Below, in pieces: positions 8,239 to 17,829 of a stretch of 64,000 bases of DNA. A model generated the notes under the pieces. The model saw only the letters and a list, made by a program, of their open reading frames with translations. It did not search any database and was not told where the DNA came from. A program made the translations under genes and the position numbers. Source of the DNA: an uncultured Acetatifactor sp. (GTDB lineage: Bacteria; Bacillota; Clostridia; Lachnospirales; Lachnospiraceae). Where the stretch lies: assembly GCA_947586055.1 (NCBI GenBank), contig CANPXL010000008.1, forward strand, positions 1-64,000. The letters run 5' to 3'. The stretch's first letter is position 1; each line of letters begins with the position of its first letter.

Positions 8239-8982
8239 ATGTCAAACAGGGAATTGAAGAGAAAAAAACGAGAGCAGATGATAGCCGAAAACGGCGTCAT
8301 CTATCTGGACAATGTGAGCAAGGTCTACTCTACCGGTTCGCCGGCGCTGAACGGCATTACGCTCAATATCGGACAAGGCGAGTTTGTTTTTATTGTCGGA
8401 GACAGCGGCTCCGGAAAATCAACTCTGATCAAACTTCTGCTGCGGGAGCTTACGGCTACCAGCGGCAGTGTTTATGTTATGGGGCATGACCTTGCCCGCC
8501 TGAAACACAGACAGATACCGAAATTCCGCCGCAACATCGGCGTTGTGTTTCAGGACTTCCGGCTCCTGAACGACAGAAACGTCTATGAGAACGTGGCCTT
8601 TGCCCAGAGGATCGTGGAGGTGCATCCCGCCGAGATCCGCAGGAATGTGCCGATCATGCTCGCAACGGTGGGACTGGCCGGGAAATACAAGGCGAAGACC
8701 AGACAGCTTTCCGGCGGCGAACAGCAGAGGGTGGCGCTGGCGAGGGCCCTGATCAACCACCCCTCCATTCTCCTTGCGGATGAGCCTACCGGAAATCTGG
8801 ACCCGAAGAACTCATGGGAGATCATGCAGCTTCTGGAAGAGATCAACGGAAGCGGTACAACCGTGGTGGTCGTCACCCACAACCGTGAGATCGTAAACGC
8901 GATGAAAAAGAGGGTGGTGACAATGAAGAAAGGCGTGATCGTCAGCGACGAGGAGGGAGGCGAGTACATCGATGAAGATTAG
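8239..8982 (+). CDS. ftsE: Cell-division ABC ATPase FtsE
   Basis: ATPase half of the FtsEX complex, which works at the septum or side wall to switch on peptidoglycan hydrolases. Walker A is GDSGSGKST (about 54-62), the signature LSGGEQQRVALARAL begins near 157, and Walker B is ILLADEPTGNLDP followed by VVVVTHNRE. At 247 residues it is about 15-20 longer than usual because of a basic N-terminal extension (MSNRELKRKKREQMIAENG). The ATG at 8239 follows GGAGGA; an internal ATG at 8278 would give the usual length. It overlaps ftsX by 11 bases, and the M23 and S41 genes follow, so the four are probably one operon. Confidence 0.95.
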   Translation: MSNRELKRKKREQMIAENGVIYLDNVSKVYSTGSPALNGITLNIGQGEFVFIVGDSGSGKSTLIKLLLRELTATSGSVYVMGHDLARLKHRQIPKFRRNIGVVFQDFRLLNDRNVYENVAFAQRIVEVHPAEIRRNVPIMLATVGLAGKYKAKTRQLSGGEQQRVALARALINHPSILLADEPTGNLDPKNSWEIMQLLEEINGSGTTVVVVTHNREIVNAMKKRVVTMKKGVIVSDEEGGEYIDED

Positions 8983-9922
8983 CACACTGCTCTATACCAT
9001 CCGGCAGGGCTTTTCCAATATCTTCCGAAACAAATGGTACTCCCTTGCGTCCGTCGCCACCATATCGGCCTGCCTGTTTTTGTTCGGCATCCTTTACGCC
9101 GTCGTCTCCAATTTCCAGAGCATTGTGATGAAGGTGGAGGAGGGCGTTTCCGTTACGGTGTTCTTTCACCACGAGGAGGGGCCGACCCATGACGACGGCT
9201 GCGGAAGCCACACCGCCGGACAGATTGCCACCGACGCAAGGCTGGAAGAGATCGGACAGATGATCGCCCAGCGGCCGGAGGTATCCAAGGTAGTCTTTGT
9301 CTCCGACGATGAGGCGTGGCAGAGATGGGCCACCGAATCCTACGGCGAGGAGTACGCGGAGGGCTTTCCCGAAAATCCTCTGGCCGGCGACAACAGTTAC
9401 GAGATATACCTCAGCGACGTGTCCATGCAGAGCGCGCTGGTGACCTGGCTGGAATCCATCCCGGAGGTGCGCACGGTCAGATACTCCCAGCTGACGGCCG
9501 ATACGCTCAGCGGGACGAATCTCCTGATCGCTTACATTTCTCTGGGGATCATCGCGATCCTGCTGGCCGTCAGTATTTTCCTTATCAGCAATACGGTCGC
9601 CATCGGCATTTCCGTTCGCTCGGAGGAAATCAATATCATGAAGTATGTGGGCGCCACGGACTTCTTTGTCAGGGCTCCCTTTGTTCTGGAGGGAATGCTG
9701 ATCGGGCTCGTGGGAGCGCTGATCCCGCTGGGGATCATATACAGCATCTATAATTACGCTCTGACTTATGTCCTGGAACGGTTTTCGGTGCTGAGCCGTT
9801 TCCTGAATTTTGTGTCGGTGGATCAGCTCTTTAAAACACTGACGCCCGTGTCGCTTTTGCTCGGCGTCGGCATCGGTTTTCTCGGAAGCATCAATACGGT
9901 GAGAAAGCATCTGCGCGTATAA
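8972..9922 (+). CDS. ftsX: Cell-division ABC permease FtsX
   Basis: Membrane half of FtsEX. Four hydrophobic segments (about 24-47, then three at about 178-202, 226-252 and 283-302) bracket a large extracytoplasmic loop, the standard FtsX layout. The conserved SVRSEEINIMKYVGAT and FFVRAPFVLEGMLIGLVGA stretches are present. Unusually, the loop begins with a His/Asp/Cys-rich insertion of about 20 residues after VTVFF (HHEEGPTHDDGCGSHTAGQ, about 66-84) that I do not associate with ordinary FtsX. The start overlaps the end of ftsE by 11 bases. In Gram-positives the loop usually recruits an M23 or NlpC/P60 hydrolase; the adjacent M23 gene is the obvious partner. Confidence 0.95.
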   Translation: MKISTLLYTIRQGFSNIFRNKWYSLASVATISACLFLFGILYAVVSNFQSIVMKVEEGVSVTVFFHHEEGPTHDDGCGSHTAGQIATDARLEEIGQMIAQRPEVSKVVFVSDDEAWQRWATESYGEEYAEGFPENPLAGDNSYEIYLSDVSMQSALVTWLESIPEVRTVRYSQLTADTLSGTNLLIAYISLGIIAILLAVSIFLISNTVAIGISVRSEEINIMKYVGATDFFVRAPFVLEGMLIGLVGALIPLGIIYSIYNYALTYVLERFSVLSRFLNFVSVDQLFKTLTPVSLLLGVGIGFLGSINTVRKHLRV

Positions 9923-9931
9923 GGTGGCGGA

Positions 9932-11155
9932 ATGAAGAAAAAAACCATAATTTGCCGTATCCTGAGCATACTGTTTTGTGTTACGATTCTGACAGGGACA
10001 TTTACGTCGACGGCATCCGCGTCTTCCCTGACTTCCGACAGCATCCGCGAGAAGGAAGAGCAGGTTGCTCAGGCGAAGAAGGAGAGGGAAAATCTGCAGA
10101 GCGGGCTTACCGACCTGCAGAATCTGAAGCGGGAGCTGGAGTCGAAGCGGTCCGACCTGAAAAACTATGTGACCGAACTGGACGCCGCCCTTGCAAAGAT
10201 GGAGGAAAACATCGCGGATCTGGAACAGAAGATCGCGAAGAAGGAAGAGGAGATCGGACTGACGCAGGAGGAACTGGACGAAGCGCTGGCGCGCGAGGAA
10301 GCCCAGGAAAAATCCATGGCGCTCTATATCCGGTTTACTTATGAGATGGGATCCCCCAGCCCCATGGAAGCGCTGCTGAAGGCGGTCAGCTTCAGCGATC
10401 TGCTGAACAGGGCGGATTATGTGGAAAAGGTTGTCGCCTATGAAAAGATGCTGTGGGAGAACTATCAGACGGCCAGAGAGTATACGCAGCTGTGCATGGA
10501 ACAGCTGGATCTGGAGAAGGACATTCTGGACCAGACAAAGGAAAATGTGGAGACGGAGAAACAGGATCTGGAGGATCTGATCGACCAGAAGACCCGGGAT
10601 ATCATCAGCTACGAGACCGATATCAACACGAAGGCCCAGGCGATCCGGGAGCTGGAAGAAGAGATCCAAGCGGAGGAAGAGGAAATCGCCTCCCTGGAGG
10701 CGGCGATCGCGGAGGAAAAGAAGAGGATCCTGGCGGAGAACGGCTCCGTTCTTACCTATGACAACGGCCCGTTCAAGTTTCCGCTGGCGACTTATACAAG
10801 GGTTTCGGACGACTACGGAATGCGGATTCATCCCACGCTGGGAGTGGAACAGTTCCATAACGGCGTTGACTTTGCCGCGCCGAAGGGAACCGCCATCTAC
10901 GCGGCTTACGACGGAAAAGTGGCGGCGGCGGAGTACAGCGCCACCATGGGAAACTATGTGATGATCGATCACGGCAGCGGGCTGTATACGATTTATATGC
11001 ATGCGTCCGCGCTGTATGTGAAGAAGGATGATATTGTTGTCCGCGGCGAGACCATCGCGGCCGTGGGCAGCACGGGACGTTCCACGGGGAACCACCTGCA
11101 TTTCAGCGTACGGCTGAACGGGGCTTACACCTCTCCGTGGAATTATCTGAAGTAA
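9932..11155 (+). CDS. Secreted M23 peptidoglycan hydrolase with coiled coil (PcsB/EnvC-like)
   Basis: A 407-residue exported protein. The signal peptide is residues 1-30, with a likely cut after ASA. A long charged coiled coil of two to three helices follows (about 35-250), then a LytM/M23 domain (about 280-400). The zinc ligands are present: H309 and D313 in HNGVDF, and H388-x-H390 in HLHF. It is therefore predicted to be an active endopeptidase rather than a degenerate EnvC-type activator. The coiled coil is the part that binds the FtsX loop in related systems (established for EnvC and PcsB), and the gene follows ftsX by nine bases, so FtsEX probably controls it. Activity on a particular cross-link is not predictable. 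Confidence 0.9.
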   Translation: MKKKTIICRILSILFCVTILTGTFTSTASASSLTSDSIREKEEQVAQAKKERENLQSGLTDLQNLKRELESKRSDLKNYVTELDAALAKMEENIADLEQKIAKKEEEIGLTQEELDEALAREEAQEKSMALYIRFTYEMGSPSPMEALLKAVSFSDLLNRADYVEKVVAYEKMLWENYQTAREYTQLCMEQLDLEKDILDQTKENVETEKQDLEDLIDQKTRDIISYETDINTKAQAIRELEEEIQAEEEEIASLEAAIAEEKKRILAENGSVLTYDNGPFKFPLATYTRVSDDYGMRIHPTLGVEQFHNGVDFAAPKGTAIYAAYDGKVAAAEYSATMGNYVMIDHGSGLYTIYMHASALYVKKDDIVVRGETIAAVGSTGRSTGNHLHFSVRLNGAYTSPWNYLK

Positions 11156-11209
11156 CAGTCCCAAAACAGTGGGGATCCGGCGCCCGGGGGCGCAGAAATG
11201 AGGAGATTT

Positions 11210-12511
11210 ATGGACAAGAGTGAAACCTATTTTGACTATACCGCTTCCGGCATGCCGCCGGTTCCGCCGGCTCCCGACAAGGAAAAAGGGAGCGGAAAGG
11301 GTCTGTTTCTGATTGGCGTGGTGGTGGGAATCGCGATTGCGCTGTTTGTGGTCGGCATCGGGTATCTGGGCTTCGGGCTGCAGGCCGCCATGGAACGTCA
11401 GGACCAGCCGGTGCTGGCGGAAGGGGCCGTGGTGAATGAAGCGCTGATAACAAAGCTTCAGCTGCTGGAAGAGTATATCGACCGGATGTTTTATCTGGAC
11501 GAGGTCAGCAGCGAGGATCTGCAGACGGGAATTTACAAGGGACTGATGGAGGCGCTGAACGACCCCTATTCCGTGTACTATTCCGCGGAGGAACTGAGTT
11601 CCTTCATGCAGCAGACGGAAGGGATCTATTTCGGGATCGGCGCTTATATGCAGATGGATCAGGAGACGGGCCTTCCTCTGATCACGAATCTGATTCCGGG
11701 AAGTCCCGCGGAGGACAGCGAACTGCGGCCCGGCGATCTTGTCTATCAGGTGGACGGGGAGCCCGTCCAGGGTCTGTCTCTCGACGAAGCGGTCGCCATG
11801 ATCAAGGGCCCGGAGAATACGCAGGTGACGCTGACCGTGGTCAGGGAGAGCGCGGAGGACTTTCTGGACATTACCCTGACCCGCAGGAAGGTGGAGACCC
11901 CTACCGTGACGGTGGAGATGCTGGATGATGGCATGGCGTACATCCAGATCACGGAGTTTGACGACGTGTCCGTGGATCAGTTCACGGAGGCGCTGGCCGT
12001 GGCGAAGGGCTCCGGCATGAAGGGGATGATCCTTGATCTGAGGGGGAATCCCGGCGGCAGTCTCGACGCGGTCGTCCAGATGTGCCGGATGATCCTGCCG
12101 GAGGGCATGATCGTTTATACGGAGAATAAGAGCAAAGAGCGGGAAGAATTTACCTGCGACGGGAAACATGAGCTTCAGGTGCCTCTGGTGGTTCTGGTGG
12201 ACGGCAACTCCGCCAGCGCCGCGGAGATCATGGCGGGCGCCATAAAGGATCACGGACTGGGGACGCTGGTGGGCACCACTACCTTTGGAAAGGGGATCGT
12301 GCAGCAGGTGATACCGCTGCGGGACGGATCCGCCATTAAAATTACGATCAGCGCCTATTACACGCCAAACGGCAGCAACATCCACGGGATCGGCATTGCG
12401 CCGGATGTGGAATGCCCTTTTGACGGAGAGGCGTACTACGGCAGCGAGGATCATCCGGACAACCAGCTGGAGAAGGCGAAGGAAGTTCTGGAGAAGCTGA
12501 TGGCGGAATAG
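11210..12511 (+). CDS. S41 family C-terminal processing protease
   Basis: A 433-residue membrane-anchored CtpA/CtpB-type serine protease. A cytoplasmic proline-rich tail comes first, then one transmembrane helix (about 26-48), a PDZ domain around residues 125-215 (FGIGAYM; LIPGSPAEDSELRPGD) and the S41 catalytic domain. The Ser-Lys dyad is visible: serine in GNSASAAEI (about 332-340) and K361 in TTFGKG. It follows the M23 gene by about 55 bases and so extends the ftsEX cluster; it may process or degrade secreted wall hydrolases (inference). ATG 11210 has AGGAG four bases upstream. ATG 11198, four codons earlier, is the alternative. The gene ends at a strong terminator. Confidence 0.92.
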   Translation: MDKSETYFDYTASGMPPVPPAPDKEKGSGKGLFLIGVVVGIAIALFVVGIGYLGFGLQAAMERQDQPVLAEGAVVNEALITKLQLLEEYIDRMFYLDEVSSEDLQTGIYKGLMEALNDPYSVYYSAEELSSFMQQTEGIYFGIGAYMQMDQETGLPLITNLIPGSPAEDSELRPGDLVYQVDGEPVQGLSLDEAVAMIKGPENTQVTLTVVRESAEDFLDITLTRRKVETPTVTVEMLDDGMAYIQITEFDDVSVDQFTEALAVAKGSGMKGMILDLRGNPGGSLDAVVQMCRMILPEGMIVYTENKSKEREEFTCDGKHELQVPLVVLVDGNSASAAEIMAGAIKDHGLGTLVGTTTFGKGIVQQVIPLRDGSAIKITISAYYTPNGSNIHGIGIAPDVECPFDGEAYYGSEDHPDNQLEKAKEVLEKLMAE

Positions 12512-12559
12512 ACTGCGCGTCCGCCGCGGGCTTTGGCCCGGGAGAAGGTCCTGACGGAG

Positions 12560-12599
12560 AAGTACAGAACAAAGGTTCGATTTTGTTCTGTACTTTTTG
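12560..12599 (+). terminator. Terminator after the S41 protease gene
   Basis: AGTACAGAACAAA (12561-12573) and TTTGTTCTGTACT (12582-12594) form a perfect 13-bp stem with an eight-base loop, extended by A12560-T12595 and followed by T. The loop side also contributes to the candidate LexA box. Confidence 0.9.
12567..12578 (+). promoter_or_regulatory. Candidate LexA (SOS) box before uvrB
   Basis: GAACAAAGGTTC matches the Gram-positive LexA/DinR core GAAC-N4-GTTC at all eight fixed positions and lies 83 bases before the uvrB start. It overlaps the upstream terminator hairpin, so coincidence cannot be excluded. Confidence 0.5.
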
Positions 12600-12608
12600 C
12601 TGATGTTC

Positions 12609-12617
12609 TGTTATACT
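12609..12617 (+). promoter_or_regulatory. Candidate extended -10 promoter of uvrB
   Basis: TG-T-TATACT (12609-12617) is an extended -10 element, with only a weak -35 (TGTACT at 12589-12594, 17-base spacing). A start near 12624 leaves a leader of about 37 bases to the uvrB ATG. Confidence 0.45.
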
Positions 12618-12660
12618 TGTTATGCTGACGGAAAGAATCCCCGCAGAAAGGAGAACGGTC

Positions 12661-14661
12661 ATGGATCATTTTGTGCTGCATTCGGAATACCGGCCCACCG
12701 GCGACCAGCCGAAGGCCATCGCGGATCTGGTCAGGGGCTTCCGGGAAGGCAACCAGTTTCAGACGCTGCTTGGCGTCACCGGTTCCGGAAAAACCTTTAC
12801 CATGGCGAACGTCATTGCGGCGTTAAACAAGCCGACTCTCGTCATCGCCCACAACAAGACGCTGGCCGGCCAGCTCTACGGGGAGTTCAGGGAATTCTTC
12901 CCGGAGAACGCGGTGGAGTATTTTGTGTCGTATTACGATTATTATCAGCCCGAGGCTTATGTGCCGTCCTCGGATACCTATATTGCGAAGGACTCTTCCA
13001 TCAACGACGAGATCGATAAGCTGCGCCTGTCCGCTACGGCTTCCCTGACGGAGCGAAGGGATGTGGTGGTCGTGGCGAGCGTGTCCTGTATTTACGGACT
13101 GGGCAGTCCCGACGAATATCAGGATATGGTCGTCTCGCTGCGGCCCGGGATGGTAAAGGACAGGGATCAGGTCCTGCGGGAACTGGTGGATATCCAGTAT
13201 ACCCGGAACGAGACGGACCTGCAGCGGGGCTGCTTCCGGGTCCACGGGGATGTGATCGAGGTTTATCCCGCTCAGGGCGGCGATTATTTTATCCGCGTCG
13301 AGTTCTTCGGGGACGAGATCGACCGGATCGCGGAGGTGGAGCCGCTCTCCGGGAGGATCCATGCTTCCCTGAACCATGTTGCCATTTTTCCGGCCTCCCA
13401 CTATGTGGTCTCGCAGGACAAGATCAGGGCGGCCTGTGACAATATCGAGAAGGAGCTTGAGGAACGCGTGCGCTTCTTTAAGGGAGAGGACAGGCTGATC
13501 GAGGCCCAGCGCATTGCGGAGAGGACAAATTTTGATGTGGAGATGCTGCGGGAAACGGGGTTCTGCTCCGGGATCGAAAATTATTCCAGACATTTAAACG
13601 GAATGCCTCCGGGGGCGCCGCCCATGACGCTGATGGACTTTTTCCCCGACGATTTCCTGATCATCATAGACGAGTCCCATATGACCATCCCTCAGATCCG
13701 GGGCATGTACGCCGGCGACCGCTCCCGGAAGACGACTCTGGTGGACTACGGCTTCCGGCTGCCCTCCGCGCTGGACAACCGGCCCCTGAATTTCGAGGAA
13801 TTTGAGTCTCATATCGACCAGATGCTGTTTGTGTCCGCCACGCCCTCGGACTACGAGGAAGCCCATGAGCTTCTGCGGACAGAGCAGATCATACGGCCTA
13901 CGGGCCTGCTGGATCCGGAGGTGGTTGTGCGCCCGGTGGAGGGACAGATCGACGATCTGATCGCCGCGGTGAACAGGGAGACGGAAAAGCATAATAAGGT
14001 CCTGGTTACCACGCTGACGAAGCGCATGGCGGAGGACCTGACGGATTACATGCGGGAGGCCGGGATCCGGGTGAAATATCTGCATTCCGACATCGACACC
14101 CTGGAGCGGGCGGAGATCATACGGGACATGCGTCTCGACGTGTTCGACGTACTGGTGGGAATCAATCTGCTGCGGGAGGGGCTTGATATTCCGGAAATCT
14201 CCCTTGTGGCCATTCTGGACGCGGACAAGGAGGGATTCTTAAGGAGCAGCACCTCTCTGATCCAGACCATCGGGCGTGCCGCGAGAAACGCGGAGGGCCA
14301 TGTGATCATGTATGCGGATACCGTTACGGAATCCATGCAGATCGCGCTGGACGAGACCAACCGCCGCCGGGCCATTCAGATGAAATACAACGAAGAGCAC
14401 GGGATCACCCCCCAGACCATCAAAAAAGCCGTCAGGGATCTGATCAGTATCTCGAAGGTGATCGCAAAGGAAGAAATGCAGTTTGAGAAGGATCCTGAAT
14501 CCATGAGCCGCAGGGAGCTGGAAAAGCTGATTGCGGAGATTCAGAAGAAAATGCAGCGCGCCGCCGCGGATCTGAATTTCGAGGCCGCCGCCGAGCTGAG
14601 GGACAAGATGATCGAGCTGAAGGAGAAGCTGCGGGATCTGGATACGGATGAAAGGAGTTAG
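12661..14661 (+). CDS. uvrB: Excinuclease ABC subunit B
   Basis: DNA-damage helicase of nucleotide excision repair: loaded by UvrA, it clamps the lesion and recruits UvrC. At 666 residues it is of normal size. Walker A is GVTGSGKT (38-45). The beta-hairpin region has [12 protein letters not shown], the DEAD-like box is IIIDESH, and the helicase motif is [12 protein letters not shown]. The C-terminal UVR motif ([22 protein letters not shown]) is intact. ATG 12661 follows AGAAAGGAG; an in-frame ATG 39 bases upstream lacks such a site. uvrA follows by 32 bases, probably on the same transcript. Damage induction through the box at 12567 is inferred. Confidence 0.98.
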   Translation: MDHFVLHSEYRPTGDQPKAIADLVRGFREGNQFQTLLGVTGSGKTFTMANVIAALNKPTLVIAHNKTLAGQLYGEFREFFPENAVEYFVSYYDYYQPEAYVPSSDTYIAKDSSINDEIDKLRLSATASLTERRDVVVVASVSCIYGLGSPDEYQDMVVSLRPGMVKDRDQVLRELVDIQYTRNETDLQRGCFRVHGDVIEVYPAQGGDYFIRVEFFGDEIDRIAEVEPLSGRIHASLNHVAIFPASHYVVSQDKIRAACDNIEKELEERVRFFKGEDRLIEAQRIAERTNFDVEMLRETGFCSGIENYSRHLNGMPPGAPPMTLMDFFPDDFLIIIDESHMTIPQIRGMYAGDRSRKTTLVDYGFRLPSALDNRPLNFEEFESHIDQMLFVSATPSDYEEAHELLRTEQIIRPTGLLDPEVVVRPVEGQIDDLIAAVNRETEKHNKVLVTTLTKRMAEDLTDYMREAGIRVKYLHSDIDTLERAEIIRDMRLDVFDVLVGINLLREGLDIPEISLVAILDADKEGFLRSSTSLIQTIGRAARNAEGHVIMYADTVTESMQIALDETNRRRAIQMKYNEEHGITPQTIKKAVRDLISISKVIAKEEMQFEKDPESMSRRELEKLIAEIQKKMQRAAADLNFEAAAELRDKMIELKEKLRDLDTDERS

Positions 14662-14693
14662 ACGCTGCTTTCTGTGGAAAGGAGAAACGGAAT

Positions 14694-17546
14694 ATGGATC
14701 AGGCAAAGAAAATGCGCCCCCGGGAGTACATTAGAATCCGCGGCGCGCGGGAACACAATCTGAAAAACATTGACGTGGACATTCCGAGGAACGAACTGGT
14801 AGTTCTGACAGGAGTGTCAGGATCCGGCAAGTCCTCGCTTGCCTTCGACACGATCTACGCGGAGGGACAGCGCCGGTATATGGAGTCCCTGTCGTCGTAC
14901 GCAAGGATGTTTCTGGGCCAGATGGAAAAGCCCGACGTGGAAAAGATAGAAGGCCTTTCCCCGGCGATTTCCATCGACCAGAAATCCACGAACCGCAACC
15001 CGCGCTCTACGGTGGGAACCGTCACGGAGATTTATGATTATTTCCGCCTTCTCTACGCCCGGATCGGAATTCCCCACTGCCCCAACTGCGGCCGCGAGAT
15101 CTCGAGACAGACGGTGGATCAGATGGTGGATCAGATCATGGCCCTGCGGGAAGGGACAAGGATCCAGCTGCTGGCCCCCGTTGTCCGGGGCCGGAAGGGC
15201 GAGCACGCCAAGGTGCTGGAGCGGGCGAAGAGGGGAGGCTACGTCCGCGTCAGAGTGGACGGGAGCCTTTACGAACTCACCGAAGAGATTCCCCTTGAAA
15301 AGAATGTCAAACATAATATCGACATCGTGGTGGACAGGCTTGTGGTGAAGCCGGGCATCGAGAGAAGACTGGCGGATTCCATCGAAAATGTGCTGGAGCT
15401 GGCGGAGGGCCTGCTGGTGGTGGATGTGATCGACGGGGAGCCGATGACCTTCAGCCAGAGTTTTTCCTGCCCCGACTGCGGCGTGGGGATCAGCGAGATC
15501 GAGCCCAGAAGCTTTTCCTTCAACAATCCTTTCGGCGCCTGCCCGGTTTGCTTCGGGCTGGGGTACAAGATGGAGTTTGACGAAGACCTTATGATCCCGG
15601 ACCGGCGCCTGAGCATTAACCAGGGCGCCATCGCCGTCACGGGCTGGCAGTCCTGCACGGACAGTTCCAGCTTTACCAACGCCGTTCTGCAGGCGCTCTG
15701 CAGGGAGTATCATTTTGACCTTGACACGCCTTTTGAGGACTATCCCGCGAAGATCAAAAAGATCCTTCTCCACGGAACGGACGGAAAAGAGGTGGAGGTC
15801 CATTATCAGAGCCAGCGGGGCAGAGGGGTGTACCCTGTGGCCTTCGAGGGGCTGATCCGCAACGTGGAGCGGAAATACAAGGAGACCTTCTCCGAGACCA
15901 TGAAGCAGGAATATGAGAGCTTTATGCGGATCACGCCCTGTAAGGAGTGCGGAGGCATGCGCCTAAAGAAGGAGTCTCTGGCGGTGACGGTCTGCGGCAG
16001 AAACATTTACGAGATCACTTCTCTGTCCATAGGGGCCCTGAAAGACTTTCTGAAGACCATGGAGCTGACCAGCCAGCAGCGCCTGATCGGCGGTCAGATC
16101 CTGAAGGAGATCGGCGCGAGAGTGGGATTCCTTGTGGATGTTGGGCTGGATTATCTCTCCCTGTCCAGGGCCACGGGGACGCTGTCCGGCGGCGAGGCCC
16201 AGCGGATCCGCCTTGCCACCCAGATCGGCTCCGGGCTGGTAGGGGTCTGCTATATTTTGGACGAGCCCAGCATCGGCCTGCATCAGAGAGACAACGACAA
16301 GCTTCTCAACACGTTAAAGAGCCTCCGGGATCTGGGCAATACGCTGATCGTCGTGGAACACGACGAGGATACCATGCGGGAGGCGGATTATGTGGTGGAT
16401 ATCGGCCCGGGCGCGGGATCCCGCGGCGGAGAGGTGGTGGCGTGCGGCACCGCGGAAGAACTCATGAAGGTGCCGGAGTCTGTCACGGGACAGTATTTGA
16501 GCGGCAGGAAGCAGATTCCCGTGCCGAAGGAGCGCCGAAAGCCCACCGGCTGGATCAAGGTGACGGGCGCCCGTGAAAACAACCTGAAAAACATTGATGT
16601 GGACTTCCCGCTGGGCGTCATGACCTGTGTGACAGGCGTGTCAGGATCCGGCAAGAGCTCTCTGGTGAACGAGATCCTTTACAAACGTCTCGCCAGAGAC
16701 TTAAACCGCGCGAGATGCATTCCGGGGAAGCATAAAGACGTTCTTGGAATGGAACAGCTGGACAAGGTGATCGCCATAGACCAGTCCCCCATTGGCCGCA
16801 CCCCGCGGTCGAATCCCGCCACATACACGGGCGTGTTCGACCAGATCCGGGATCTGTTCGCCTCCACTGCGGACGCGAAGGCAAGGGGTTACGGAAAAGG
16901 GCGGTTCAGCTTCAATGTGAAGGGCGGGCGGTGCGAAGCCTGCGGCGGCGACGGCATCATCAAGATAGAAATGCATTTCCTGCCGGACGTGTATGTTCCC
17001 TGCGAGGTCTGCGGCGGAAAACGGTACAACCGGGAGACGCTGGACGTAAAATACAAGGGGAAGAGCATTTATGACGTGCTCGACATGACGGTGGAGGAAG
17101 CCTGCGCCTTTTTTGAGAATCTTCCCTCCATCCGCCATAAGATAGAGACGCTGTACGACGTGGGCCTGTCCTATGTAAAGCTGGGCCAGCCCTCCACCAC
17201 GCTCTCCGGCGGCGAGGCCCAGCGAATCAAGCTGGCGGCGGAGCTTTCCCGGCGCAGCACGGGAAGGACCATCTATATCCTTGACGAGCCCACTACCGGC
17301 CTGCATTTCGCGGATGTGCACAAGCTGGTGGATATCCTGCACCGGCTGGCGGACGGGGGAAATACGGTGGTGGTCATCGAGCATAACCTGGACGTGATCA
17401 AGACGGCGGATTACATCATCGACATCGGCCCGGAGGGCGGCGACAGGGGCGGGACCGTGATCGCAAGGGGAACCCCGGAGGAAGTAGCGGAAAACGAGCG
17501 ATCCTACACGGGAGCATACGTGAAGAAAATGCTGGAAAAGCGGTAA
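14694..17546 (+). CDS. uvrA: Excinuclease ABC subunit A
   Basis: Damage-sensing ATPase of nucleotide excision repair, 950 residues as usual. It contains two ABC cassettes: Walker [10 protein letters not shown] near residue 40 and again near 645, with signatures [16 protein letters not shown] and [16 protein letters not shown]. Zinc-binding modules are visible as CPNCGREIS and CPDCGVGIS in the first half, and [16 protein letters not shown] with [10 protein letters not shown] in the second. Both Walker B regions ([28 protein letters not shown]) are intact. ATG 14694 follows GGAAAGGAG. It is directly downstream of uvrB, as in most Firmicutes. Confidence 0.98.
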   Translation: MDQAKKMRPREYIRIRGAREHNLKNIDVDIPRNELVVLTGVSGSGKSSLAFDTIYAEGQRRYMESLSSYARMFLGQMEKPDVEKIEGLSPAISIDQKSTNRNPRSTVGTVTEIYDYFRLLYARIGIPHCPNCGREISRQTVDQMVDQIMALREGTRIQLLAPVVRGRKGEHAKVLERAKRGGYVRVRVDGSLYELTEEIPLEKNVKHNIDIVVDRLVVKPGIERRLADSIENVLELAEGLLVVDVIDGEPMTFSQSFSCPDCGVGISEIEPRSFSFNNPFGACPVCFGLGYKMEFDEDLMIPDRRLSINQGAIAVTGWQSCTDSSSFTNAVLQALCREYHFDLDTPFEDYPAKIKKILLHGTDGKEVEVHYQSQRGRGVYPVAFEGLIRNVERKYKETFSETMKQEYESFMRITPCKECGGMRLKKESLAVTVCGRNIYEITSLSIGALKDFLKTMELTSQQRLIGGQILKEIGARVGFLVDVGLDYLSLSRATGTLSGGEAQRIRLATQIGSGLVGVCYILDEPSIGLHQRDNDKLLNTLKSLRDLGNTLIVVEHDEDTMREADYVVDIGPGAGSRGGEVVACGTAEELMKVPESVTGQYLSGRKQIPVPKERRKPTGWIKVTGARENNLKNIDVDFPLGVMTCVTGVSGSGKSSLVNEILYKRLARDLNRARCIPGKHKDVLGMEQLDKVIAIDQSPIGRTPRSNPATYTGVFDQIRDLFASTADAKARGYGKGRFSFNVKGGRCEACGGDGIIKIEMHFLPDVYVPCEVCGGKRYNRETLDVKYKGKSIYDVLDMTVEEACAFFENLPSIRHKIETLYDVGLSYVKLGQPSTTLSGGEAQRIKLAAELSRRSTGRTIYILDEPTTGLHFADVHKLVDILHRLADGGNTVVVIEHNLDVIKTADYIIDIGPEGGDRGGTVIARGTPEEVAENERSYTGAYVKKMLEKR

Positions 17547-17562
17547 TTTTGCAACACAGCTA

Positions 17563-17591
17563 TTGACAGAATGATTTTGATATTTTATAAT
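17563..17591 (+). promoter_or_regulatory. Consensus promoter of the ABC transporter operon
   Basis: A perfect TTGACA (17563-17568), a 17-base spacer and a perfect TATAAT (17586-17591). The start should be near 17598, giving a leader of about 230 bases before the binding-protein gene. Confidence 0.9.
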
Positions 17592-17628
17592 ATTCACTTG
17601 AAAAACAGGAATGTGAACATCGTTCATT

Positions 17629-17794
17629 GTTGGTAAAGGTCAGGACAGGAACTATCTGACGGGCGGTAGAAAGGGCTATCGCGTTGCCAGGTAGTTTTGT
17701 GTACCCAGAATTTAAACCTTCCAGATGCCTGCGCGGAGAGTACCAACTTGTGAGGAGATTATGAAAAAGCAAAAGGGCATTCCGAAGGTTTAAA
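17629..17794 (+). promoter_or_regulatory. Structured leader RNA of unrecognised type
   Basis: GTTGGTA (17629-17635) and TACCAAC (17741-17747) could close a 119-base domain. Inside it lie GTCAG/CTGAC (17639-17643 with 17656-17660), GCGGTAG/CTATCGC (17663-17669 with 17676-17682) and GGTA/TACC (17690-17693 with 17702-17705). TTTAAACCTTC inside the domain (17711-17721) is an exact 11-bp complement of GAAGGTTTAAA (17784-17794) downstream, which would give a pseudoknot or an alternative fold. No T run follows, so any control would act on translation or processing. I do not recognise a known riboswitch consensus. Confidence 0.5.
17761..17793 (+). CDS. Possible ten-residue leader peptide
   Basis: ATG at 17761 follows GAGGAG with a good spacing and reads MKKQKGIPKV then stop. 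Its last codons form the downstream arm of the 11-bp helix with 17711-17721, so ribosome movement here could change the leader fold. A short ORF with a strong ribosome site can arise by chance; there is no other evidence of translation. Confidence 0.35.
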   Translation: MKKQKGIPKV

Positions 17795-17829
17795 GATAAA
17801 CAAATTGCACCAAAAGAAGGAGGAAAAGT

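Noticed and set aside
8942..12454. Open frame of 1170 codons on the minus strand across ftsX, the M23 and the S41 genes
   Set aside because: It is the antisense of three well-supported genes, is rich in His, Arg and Leu as GC-biased shadows are, and has no domain or ribosome site.
17615..17625. GAACATCGTTC in the transporter leader as a LexA box
   Set aside because: The spacing is three bases instead of four and the promoter is already consensus; no reason for SOS control of a transporter.
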